A DNA stretch of 64,000 bases from Zonotrichia leucophrys gambelii (lineage: Eukaryota; Chordata; Aves; Passeriformes; Passerellidae): assembly GCF_028769735.1 (NCBI RefSeq), contig NC_088186.1:11067001-11131000 (forward strand), written 5' to 3'. The position numbers were made by a program, and so were the translations under genes. The notes under the pieces are model-generated. The model was given only the letters and a program-made list of their open reading frames with translations. It did not search any database and was not told the origin of the DNA. Every line of letters starts with the position of its first letter. Positions within the stretch are counted from its first letter, which is position 1. Below are positions 45,001 through 57,000 of this stretch, one piece after another.

Positions 45001-48000
45001 ACTGACCACATGCATGAAACACCCTGAGGAGAATCGACTTGGAATTGAGGTGGAATGAGTTACACAGAGACCCTCCTGTTGAGTTACGAGGCTTAGAGGG
45101 GACCCCCTTTTCCAAACTCCTGATGGAGCTTGGGTGCTTCTGGGTCCAATCTTAGTCTCAGACTTGGCCTTGGACACTTTATGTCTAATGGACTTATCTA
45201 TACAGAGTTGATAATAATTAATACTGAGTATCAATTTCATTAGTATTAATGCCACATGCCAGCAGTTCCTTACTAAGGATCTGTTGGGCAAGGAGGGATC
45301 TCTTATTCCCAGGTACAGGACTTCAGACCCAGAGGGGTGTTCCAGTTGAAGGGGAGACTCACAGGCAGAGTGTCCAGCCACAGTTCAGAAAGAGCTCAGA
45401 TTAGACTCCTGATCTGTCGGGGCTAAAAGGTCTCTGCCTCAAGGAGAAGCTTAAGAGATGTCCCAGCCCCAGGGGAGGTCCCCACCATGCAGCCACACTG
45501 CTGGGCACAGACAGCTCAAGGGAGGCTCATCCCGTCTGTCATATTGGTGGCATAATGTGGAGGCTCATAGTCTGACTGCATTCAGTGGGAAGGGTGTGCA
45601 GGGGACTCCTTGTATACCCACATCTTTCTTTTTTCCTTGATGAACGGCTTTTGGAAAAGCCAGCTGGTATTCTTGTGTTAATCCATGGTTGGTGTGGTGT
45701 TCCAATCTCATGTCCCCCAGTGCTGGCTGTGTCACTGCTCCTCTCTGCCTTTCCTAGAGGAATTCTTGGTCCAGCCATGGCTCAGCCCTTTGCTTCCTTT
45801 AAAGCCTGAACCAAACTGATACTGGTTTGCTTGAGGGATCAAGTGTGTCCATCAAAGAGCAGAGGCTCAGCTGGCTGGAGTTGTGCAGATTCTGAAGATT
45901 CAAGCTTGCTGTTGGTTTGTTCTGCTGAGCTGGTATGAGTTGCTGAATAAACAGTGATTTAAATGACTGAGGCTCATGTTTTCTAATGAACCCCATCGTG
46001 CCTGTGTAGTATGGGAGGACTAATTACATCTGAATAATGCCTGCAAAAAGTTAGCATGCTTTTCACAGCATTCCTCAAGTGGTGTTTAATCACTTTATTT
46101 GTCTGCTTGCTCTTTTCTCTAGTGAAAATTGTCATCCGGGGGGACAGGAACACTGGAAAAACCACACTCTGGCACCGACTGCAGGGAAAGAAATTTATTG
46201 AGGAATATATTCCAACTCAGGAGATCCAAGTCACCAGCATCCACTGGAATTACAAAAGTAAGATGGAAGAGGGTGGAAGGAGTGACAGTCATGGGACAGT
46301 GCCTTGGGGGAGGAAATTCCACTGCAGCTTCATTTGCTTTTTTCTTCTCTGTCAGCTTGGGAAACAAAATGGTCTCTCTTCAGGCTTTTTAATTTATTAT
46401 TCATAGTTTCTCAGTCATGTTTTTAATTTTGTCAGACACTCTATGTTATAAGTGCTAAAGAATATGTCTGTGGAAGCCACAATTTAAGGGAAGTGTTTAA
46501 TAGGTCGTCTGAAGCATTTGAAAAATTTGTAATATGCGTGACATGTTAATGAGGAGGGGTTGTTGTGTAAATGTGTCACTGAGGCCACTGTGCTTTGGGT
46601 GTTACTGTATTGCCTAGAAGCAGATACATGGTGCAAACTGGATTTCCCTGATGAAAATATAAAGAGATTCTGGTGATTGGGGAGGATTTAAAAAATTATT
46701 GTAGTACTGTTAGCTCTAGGCTGGCTTACTGAAGCACAGAAGTGGCAGTGCCTTTTTTAAGTTCTTGCTGCAGTGTGGTTTTCATTTTTATTTTACTGGT
46801 TGCAAGTGGCTTTGAAAGCCCTACATCCCACCTGGAAAAGGCACTGCAGGCACTGAAGTTGTGTAAGGTTGTGATTCAACAGTGCATTAAGTCCAGTTTT
46901 CAGGTTGCTGATCAAGAATTCCACAGCCTCGTGGGATCAACTCCTGATTCAGTATGAAAGTGCTTTAAAAGAATGAGCATGCTGTACAGAAAGGGTCAGC
47001 AGTTGTTTGTTATTATCATCATTATCAGACATTGTCCATCTGCCTCACTCTGATCTTCTGTTGAATCAGGTACTGCCCAGCTCCTCCCAGCTGGGAGAAC
47101 ACCTTGTGCAGTGGGGTGAGCACCAAACTGAGTGCTGTGTCTAACTCACCACCAAATTGGAATTGCCAGGTGATACCATGATGCCCAGGTCTCGTGATAA
47201 TGTTCACAAAGGCACAGGATGTGCTGGGGTCACACAGAGGTGTTTCCCATCTGCAGCCAAACCTCTTGTATGGTGTATGTGTGCTGTGGCTTGCTTCCCC
47301 TCACTCCTCTTCCTTCCTCTCAGATGTGAGCACATCAGTTACTGAGGAATGAACACAGAGCTTACAAGTTGGCTGGTGAAAACTATCTCCAAAATCAAAT
47401 TTGAATGCTTCAGCCTAAACAGACTTAGATCAGAGTAAGAAATAAAATCCCTGTTTCCTAGATACTCAAGTGTAAAGAATGCACTGAGTGTTGATTGTGG
47501 CTTTCAGCGGTATCACACGTTAAAGCATCAGGGTTGGGTTTCTTCTCTGATAGGTGCAGGTAACACAACACTTGTGTTGGATACAGTCTGGGAGGCTGGC
47601 ATTTATTTTAGGAGGCTTATTCATATCTAACTGTGTCCATAAACAAGTACAAAATGTGTGCATGCAAAAAGGTGTTTGGAGGAAGATCCAGTCATCTCAC
47701 CTGTGTCTGCATTTCTTTTCCCTGAGCTAAGGCTCCAACACTGCTTTGTCAACACTGATGCAATCCTGGGATAGAAAACACCTGCACCTGAGGCTGGCTT
47801 TGCTGTGTGCTGTGACCCACAGGTGTATAGGTTATTTCTTGGGCCCACTTCCACCCCAGGTGTGTTGTGTTTCTGTAGAGCTCACCAGCCAGAGCTGACA
47901 GCAGTGTGTACAGATGCTGATGGACTTTTCTCAAGGTTAAGTGTTGCTGACCTTGTAAAACTACTTGAAAAAAAAAGCTGTACCTGAAACTGTGCCTTTC

Positions 48001-51000
48001 ATTTGTGTTTCTTTTACAATATGTAAAAGAAACACCCTGTTTCTTTTACACATTGTAAAACATTGTACTATTGTCTTAGTAATAATTTCCAATCATTTAG
48101 GACATTTTCCATTGACTTTCCTTAAAACATTTCAAAAAGTAACCCCCATTTAAAAGACATTGTGAAGTCTGTTTCCTGCTGTGAGAAGTTTCCATCCAAA
48201 ACTGGTGATATGGACCCTCAGAGTACTTGTTTCAGGTCTAAATCCTGCCCTGTTCGCCATGTTAATCTGTAGAGGAAAAATAAAGTTTGTTTTTCCTATG
48301 TTCATGCTCTCAGGCTACCTTGAATAAACATTATGAGGTAGTTGATGGCAAATATTTACAGAGGTTAATTAAATTGCTGACAAATATTGAAGGATTCTTA
48401 CATTGCCTGGTCTTAGAAGAATTCCATTTTAGATGCAAAATGTAGGACCTTCAGAAATTTTATACTGTAGGAATTAATAAAAATAGCAGAATCTGAGTTA
48501 CTTCTTATTCAGAATGAACAAAGTTGCTTTTCTGTGCCAGTTGTAATGGGTATTTGTAATTTTTGTGTCCAAGTAGGGAGTTACCATTCCTGGCCCTAAG
48601 GAACACTTTTTTGAATTATACTGGTCACCAGGTTTTTCTCTGTTTGGCAGCCTGAGAAAGGGAGTTTGAAATAAAAATTGACAAACAGTTGTACTGAGAT
48701 CCTTCAAAGGCCTGAGGATGGGAATGGGGGCTGGCAGAGTTGCTATGCACTGTGGGATCTGTGATCCAGAGCACAGGAAGTGAATCCTGTAATTGAATGA
48801 GGGTAAAAAATGTCTGAGGGCCTGTGAGCTCCTACTGATGAACCCACCTACAATGGGTTCTTAGTTTTAAATGAGCTTTCTTGCAGTTGGAGCCTTTTCA
48901 TGTCTCCATCATTTTGCTGGAAAGCAGTGCTCAGTGTGCCACTGGCCGGAGAGTATCTGGTCAAACAGCAGCTCAGGACAGGTCTTTGGAGTGCTTTGAT
49001 CTGTGGTTTGTGCTAATCCAAGTTAGGGAGTTGAAAGGATAAATTGACATTCTTTTTGCTGCCACAGAGCTCCTTCAGGTGAGATGCTGCTGGGTGTGAG
49101 TCACACCAAAGCCAGTGAAGCAGCACTAAAGCAATTATCCTCTTGCATGATCAGGATAATCAGGAATGACACTAGTATTGAAAGGGGAGAACTTCCTGGT
49201 TGTGAGCTAGCAGGAAAAATGTGGAAATATGTGTTCCCTGGGTGTTGTGCAGTCGTTTTCTTTAAGAAACCCTCAGCCAGAAGGGTTTAAAGCAGCTCTG
49301 TGGGATCAGGGGCTTCAGCTGCTCAGCAGGGTGTCATTTCTGTGGGAATCACACAGCAGACCAGCCCATCCTACCTGGGGGCGTGTTTGGCTCCTGGGAA
49401 GGAGGTGGAGAGCTCAGGAGCAAAGTGCTGCTGCCAGGCCCCCGTCACCCCAAGGGCTCCCTTCTCTGAACTGTTAGTCCTGATGTCCTGCTTCACATGG
49501 CACTTTGGAAAGAGCAGTCAGCCTCCTGGGCTCCTACTGAGCCCATGCACAACTTGGGGAAGGCAAATATCTCTTACCCTTTTGCAGCAAGCCTTGATTG
49601 TGGAAAGGCACTGCAATTGCCTTGCCAGCTGCAGGGCAGGAATCAGGGCCAGGCCTCCAGTAGCTGATCTGTGTCCCAGGGGCACAGGGAGAGCTCCTGC
49701 AGTGCTAGTGCCAGTGGGGAGGAGCTGCCTTGCCTGGGTGCCAGGTGAGTGATTCACAGGTTGGACTTTAGCCTGCCTGGTTTGATTGTCTGTAGAAATG
49801 TTCAGGGACTGAGTTAATTAGTGGGGTGTAGTGGTTTGAGCAGAAGTTTCTGTGCTGTGTACTGCCATGTGGCACTGCCTGGGCTGACCCAGGGGAGTCT
49901 CCTGTTCATCCAGTGCCTCCTGCCCTGCTGGCTCATGGGAAGTTAAGTAGGAATTACTGTGAGGGAAACAGAGGCTGATTTTGCTTCATGCATAAATGTA
50001 AAAAGGGTCTTTCTCCAGAAGCAAAAGATCAAAGTTTTCTTTATTCGTAGTCTGTCTGTACAATATTTTGAAACATTTCATTAAGCCAAGAGTGAGTCCT
50101 GTGCAGAAAATGCTTCCTGGTTTGATAATAACACTTAGATAAACTCTCATACCATCCTATGATGTTATTTTATACTCTGAGGCATTGTCCTCCTATTCCA
50201 GCTTTATGTTCAGAGCTGCTCTAAGTACACGCTTTTGCTTCAAAGCCTGTAACATTGCCAAAAAGCAGCTGTTTCTTGGGACATCTTCCTGAAAATGAGA
50301 CTGCTTATTTGGATTCCATGGAAACATTGATCCAGAGCTACTCAGCCTTCAGGCCACCTGAGCATGAATTGGCTGCCTGTGGCTACCAGCAATCACTGGA
50401 GTTAGAATTCTGCATGTCTTGCTTCAGATTTTAGCAACTCAAGTAGATGTTGCTGGTTATAATTTATTCATGTTGCAGCTCTAGGAAGCAAAAGTGCAAG
50501 TGAGACCTTATTTTTCACAAAATATACCTGGAAATGTGCAGAGAGAATGGGTTTCTGTAGCTGCAGGACTGTCTGCTCTGCCTGTCATGTTTACACAGAA
50601 ATGCCGTGATTGATCTTTCTTAAATGTGTATATTCCTTTTGCCAGTTGTATGCCTTGTTTATAAACCAGACTTTATCCTCAAAATTAGATTTTTCACCTT
50701 TTTTGAAAGGCTTTGTAAACCTCTGTACATTATGAAAAGAGTCTACGCAAAGTATTTACAACATGCTTCAAATCTGACATGAACCAGCAAGGAAATCCAG
50801 CCATCACTTATGTGACTAAGAGTGTTTATGAAGTTCTTTAGACACATGGTTTTGGTGAACAGCTTGCACCTTCAACGGCTCATTGCCTTCCTGTGGTTGG
50901 GTTTTTTCCTTGCATTTAATGTGCTTTTCTTTTGACATTCTTACGCTTTGACATTCCTCCATGTTGGCTTTGGGTTGGGCTCTCTGAGTGTTGCCTGTTT

Positions 51001-54000
51001 TACTGAAACCTTCTAACCCTTTGTGTTCTGTTGTGCTTCCAGCCACTGATGATATTGTGAAAGTTGAAGTCTGGGATGTAGTGGACAAAGGTAAGATTTA
51101 TAACTTTCTTTCTAGTGGAGATCCATTGTTCTTTCTCAGTTCTAATTAAAAACTTACATGGAATTCAGAAATACCTGCTTGCTTCTGCTTTTAAAAAATC
51201 TGTATTTATTATACCACTTCCTGAAAGAGTAAGGAAGGGAGAGGTGAGTCCCCTGTGCTAGAACCCATTATCTGGAATCTGAACTTCAGATCAAACCCAG
51301 TGTCCAGAAGCAGTTGTTCCACGTGCTTATGACAGACGAGGCGCCTGCTGCTCTGTGTATTCCAGTTCTCTGAGCTTCAGAATAAACTTCACCTTCTCTC
51401 CTTTATAGTTTCCTTTAATGTTTAGACAGATTTTGAGTTCTTTGTTCTGCTTATAAAAGTTCTTGTTGAGCTGTTTTTGTGAAAGTATTCTATTGTTAAA
51501 TTGGTAAAACTGTAGCTCCAGTGGGTAATGTCTGCAGGGGGAAGGATAAAAGAGAAGCCAATTACTGAAATTCACTAGGACAGAAAATGCAGTATGTGCA
51601 TTCCAAAACATTTTCTAAATGCTTAGCCAGGGAAAATTTTATGCTATATAAATACATTTTTCATTAGTTTTCAATTTTTGTCAGACTATAAACTTTTGTT
51701 TTATAAAGAGCAAAACCAAACCCCAAAACGTCTGTGAAGACACAGTCTGGATGCAGTGCAAACAGGATGCAGTGGGATCTCTTCCTGGAAGGGGTTGGGG
51801 TTGAGATGTAAATCACAGCCCATTCTGTACCCCAAATGCAGATGTTGCTTGGCTTCTAAGAGGCATTTAGTACCAGCCAGGCTCCTCATTTAGTGTGTGA
51901 GTATGGTCAGGAAAGCAGCTGCACACGTGAGCAGCCCTTGCTCTGTGAGTGATGCTTCTTGTTTGGTGTCTGTCAGATTTGTTTGCCACAGTCATCGAAA
52001 CTCAAGCTTTGATGGTTTGTCTGGTGCTGCCTTTCCTGCAGCCTTGGCTGGAGTCTGTGCTCTCAGGTGTTCCTCAGCAGAGTGGCATCTCAGAGGCACC
52101 ACCAGTGCAACTTACACTTGTGTTACACCACACACTAAAACTACAGTAGGGAGTGGGAAGAGGAGAATTGTCATTTTTCATGTCAGCTGAACTGTATTCG
52201 AAATAGGGAAAAAAGAAAGACAATTAGCAGTAGGGACTCTAGTTCAGATACCTGGTGAAGCCTTCAGGATAAACTTGAGTCAGGAGCTTTAAATTAAAAT
52301 CCTGAGCACTTTATCTTTTTAGTGTTTTAAGGCCCAGTTTTCACAGTGTTGACAAAACCTTGCTTAGGCCAGAGTTACTGCTGAAGTCAGTCTGATTAGT
52401 TTGGCTTTCAGATTGTGGGATAATAAGTGGAGGGCTGGAATCTGAGGAAAACATCTGTGTTCTCGCTGCCTTGCAGCTTTGGTATGAATAGAGAGACATT
52501 TAATTTGGGAATCGTGTAGTTCCAGCACTTATTTCTGTGAATAGCTTCTCTGAGCAGAGTCATCTTCTCAACTAGAGACTTGTTTTTTTGGCAAAGGGGA
52601 CGGGATGTGCTATGAGCAGATGTTGATAACAGCTCTTCTGGTCCTGCTTTGATTTCTGACAGCAGAGCCTGTGTTGGAAATCTTAATGGAATCTCTTCCC
52701 TTCACTTCATATTCTTTTGAAATAAAACTCACTCTGTTAAAATCCTTACTTATGGACCCCAGATATGTATTTTTTGCAATCAGTTGTGCTCAGTCAGTGC
52801 AATGTAAAAATCGAATCATGATGATGTTTATGAAATTGCATCTTTTCCTATTGCCATAGCATTGTGGATTCCTGATAAGCGTAGCTTTAGGAAAATGTTC
52901 ATATTAAGCAGTAAGAACTTGCTCATATCTACCTTTCATCCTAATGTTATGACATTTTTGTTTTCCTTCTGTATGCTCAGGACAAAAAATCCTCCTGCGT
53001 GATGCTTTGGGTGAGAGCCTCACTGGACTGTAGACTTGCAGTAGTAAATATCCAGTGCTGCTGTAGCATAGTGCTGACAAGACTTGATTCTCCTTTTTTT
53101 TTCCCTTGCCTACCAAATCCTGGCTCATGTGCATATTTTGAGTTGGGCAGAACACTGCATTTATCAGGCTGGTTTTGAAACTGTCAGAAATGCATGTTCT
53201 GAACACGCATTTCAACATTAAATTCTTTTCCCAGCATTTCCCTGTTTCATTTTCAGAGGAAATCAGGAGACCTCTGTTTAAATGATGGGGGAAACTGTGT
53301 TGAAAATCCTGATGTGGGTTGTAGCTTAACTAACAGGAGCATACATGTACTGCAGTTTTCAGCTTCAGTTGTGTAAAGCAGCTTTGGACTCTCACCTGCT
53401 GAGCAGTGCTGCTGTTCTGCAGTCACAGGGGGCTGGGAAAATTGCAGGAGTTGCGCCCTGAAAACTTGGTGTGCATTTCTGGGCTGAAGCTAACAGTGAT
53501 TTTCCTGAGTGGTATTTCTCCTGGTGCTCCCTAGAAGTGTCCTCCCTGTCCATGCTGGTTCAGCAGTGTGGGTTTTCCCTCCAGAATCTACTGGGATGCA
53601 GAGGGCATCTCTGCTGGCCCTGCCTGGATGGTGACTGAGCTTGGGATTGGTTATTTAGCATCCAGATGATAATTTGGAAATGTGGGGAGGTTTGTTGTGA
53701 AACCTTTAAGCTGTGATGTTGGTTAGTGTGGTGAGGCAGTGGGGAATGGCAGCTGTCAGACTGCGCTGCTCCTCTTGGCTCGCTCTTGACTATTTGGGAT
53801 TCTTTTTTAAATGTGCAGACTCCCTGGAGTCCAGACTTCCTTGCTGCCTGCTGCATTCTCCTTGGGCCTGCTCAGGGAGCTGGGATCATGTCTGGAAAGT
53901 TGCCATTTTTTAAAATTTTCCCAAGATGAGCTTGCCTCCAGCCATGGATTATATTGGATTTTGTGTGGTGTATGTAGTAATATCTCCTTTGCTGCTCTTG

Positions 54001-57000
54001 GAACTGACAGAGCACAGGAAAGATCTCTCTTAGCAGAAGTCACAATCCTGACTCATCTTTCTGTCTTTGCAGCAAGTTGTGTAACTGCTGCAGGTCATAA
54101 AGCTATAACAGATCCTGAATTTAGAGAAGCTGCTTGAATGCAGAGGATTCAGGAAGAGTTGTAAATTCCTGTCTTGTAATTTCTGCCACTTTGGTTCCCA
54201 CATATTTTTGGATACATGACTGAAGGCATCAAATCATATTTTTCTTCTGTTGCCCACAAGGTAGACAAACATTTTCCCTTGAATTGAAGATTCCTTTCCT
54301 CCTTGCTGCACCTTCACCCCTCTGCCTCCCAGACATGTCCTGCAAGAAGAACGAAAGATCGGAATTCATATTTCTATTATTTTCAGATGTTCCAAGTTAG
54401 ATAACACAAGGGATGCACGTATTCCAGATGTGTATTTTAGACTGGTGAAGGGTAGCAGCCCCCTTGCATTGGTGGACAGCATTTGTTGTACTGAATCCTT
54501 CTATCCTGCAGCAAAACTGATGGTACATACTGCTGCAGAGACTCAAGTGATGATCACAACCCCATTGTCCAGTAGGAGCTGTTCTGCAGACTGCTGGGCA
54601 CAGCTGCCAAGTGTATTTAGTGCCAGAGTTGCTCTTATGCCTGTAAATGAAGAGCAGCCATTGTCCTAGGGAGGGGACCTGAGCCATAGCAGCATGCACA
54701 CCCGCGTTTTCTAATTGAAACTCCTCCAATACACATCAGTACAACCTCAAAATCTGGATCTCATGCATGCAGTGACACAATTGTCACTGTGCCCTTGCTT
54801 TATAGGCTGAATTACATCTTGTCACTGCATAGATGTTATCTTTGTCTGGTTCATCCTGCAGTTTGGGTTCCAAAAATAGAGGCTGTGCCTGAATCTGTAC
54901 ACACATGCGCCTTTCAGCTCTCTGACTCCTTTGAGGTGACCTCCTTTGCAGCACTGATGAGCAGAGTGTGAGAATATTACTCATTCCTCTGGATACACAC
55001 AGAAAACCATGAGCATGGAGAGGAGTGTGGGTTCTGTGTTCTGTCTCAAAGCATTGACTGCAAATGTGCCCAGGTTAGACAGACACCTTGATTTCTCAGG
55101 ATGGGAGGAATGATGGAGAGTATTTGTGGTTGCTTGGGCTTCTCTTTTTAGTACCTAGAAATGTAGGTCATGCCAAGCATAATTCAGCAGTGACTGCAGA
55201 AATAGTGATGTTTGGATATTCAGAGAAGCCACACAAATGTCACTCCCTTGAAATTAATTGAATTGAAGTGGGAAAAGACATGCATGGCCTAGGCATCCCA
55301 CACCTTGGGCTGCATGGGGAAGAATCAGAGCCCGTACTTGGATCCCTCAGGGAAACACATTGCTCAAATGAAGAGGGATCAGGATTAATATTTCTGCTGC
55401 TTTTCAGTTGGCAGCAGTAAGCTGACATGAGTGGGGCAAACATTTTGCAGTGATGCACAGAAGCACCCCCAGAATCACCTGCTGTAACATTCAGCATTAA
55501 AGCTTTTCCGAATAACTGTGTTTTCTTACTGTTTATCCCTGAGCTGTGTGCAGGAAAAACAAACCCTGTTTCACATGCAGCATCTGGCAGGACCCTGAAT
55601 TCCACATGTGATTCAGCAGAGTTAAGAGCTAGTGGAAGCTATTTTGATCCTCAGTGTTAGAGAGTCTTTTACAGTCAATGGGAGGGTTTTTTCAGGTGCA
55701 TCTGAGCTGCCAACACTTTCTGTTATCAGCGACACAGGAAATTTCTAGAAGTGATGAGAAGCAATTCCAAGACTATGCCAAGTATAATTTAGTTAACGCT
55801 TCGTTATTTAGACTAGGAAAAGACACAACAAAGTTATTTCAGAAGTACAGTTCTTAAATGCTGTCAGTAACATCTGGGAGGTACTTGGTATCTGTCAAAC
55901 ATAACTCCTGATCTCACAGGGTTATTCTTTGTGCAGTGCTTATCATTGATAAAATTCTGGAAATCAGAACATTCAGTTTAAACAAGGGGCCACAATTTTT
56001 TCATGATGTGTCCACACTAAACCTCTTTGGCGGTAGGTGACAGAAGATGTTGAGATTCCTGGCAATCCTTAGAGCCAAGCGTCTACACCAGAAAATCATG
56101 TCAGCTGATGGCTGCTCTGTTAATCATAGCTACAGATACCCCTCTCTGCTGAGACTCCGGGCTAGGAGATTTGGAAACACAGTTAGTGTGTAGTTGACTT
56201 GACACAAAGTTTCCAGGGAGGCTGAAGTTTTAAAAACACTGTTTCTGGGGTGCTGAGTTAAATGCTAGTGGTACTTTAAAATGTCAGAAAAAGCTTCCCT
56301 AAGGTGTAAGGAAAGAGAGAAGCCTCAGGGGCTGCCCTTTAACTGCCTTAGAGGAAGGAGATGAGTTGAGATTCTTGCAGATGGGACCATGGCTGTGGGA
56401 CTGCAGGGCAGATCTCTAGAGTGGTTTTCTAGTGTCTTCTACAAATGTTAGGCATGTTGCTTCTTGCGCTTTTCTGGGAGCCTAGTCAGAGCTGTACCTG
56501 CTACCTGGCTTATTTTTGTGTGCTTTGGGTGGTGCTCCTGGAGGATTTATTTTCTGCACCTTCACTGGTGATGGCCAGACCTGACCCTCTGGCTCTGGCC
56601 TTTGGTCACATATAGGCTGTCTCTCCATCTTCTCAACTCCTTTCCCACAGTTTATTTGATTTCTCTTGGATTTCTCCTTGGATAAGTTCTGTCTTTGGAT
56701 TGCTTTACTGCTCATTTTTTAATAGACTAGCTGGGATTCTTCAGCAAGCCATGCCTATCCCACCCCTCCTCATCCCCCAGGCTTACAGTAGAAGTAGGAT
56801 TTGCTTTGAGGTTGTGTTCTAACTGTTGTGTACCTGTCCAGACTCATCTTCCAGTTCTTTGCATTCAATGTAATGTTTTTTATATGTTTTACTATTCTTT
56901 TTAAGGAAAATGCAAAAAACGAGGAGATGGTTTGAAACTGGAGAATGACCCTCAGGAGGTGAGTCACCTAGAATTCAGAGGTCTGAGGCCTCTTGTCCAC

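Larger units (their letters stand above)
38920..46122 (+). other. RABL6: RABL6 intron 1 (7.2 kb)
   Basis: It starts in the CpG island and soon becomes AT-richer. It contains a CR1 fragment, an A-rich run (about 43867-43885), a possible 41-nt cassette exon (42721-42761), and an unexplained moderately repetitive-looking block at about 44750-45960. No separate gene is recognised. Confidence 0.6.

Noticed and set aside
46742..46957. Possible extra exon in RABL6 intron 2
   Set aside because: The 71-codon frame lacks matching splice sites and the exon 2 to exon 3 junction already matches the family protein without a gap.
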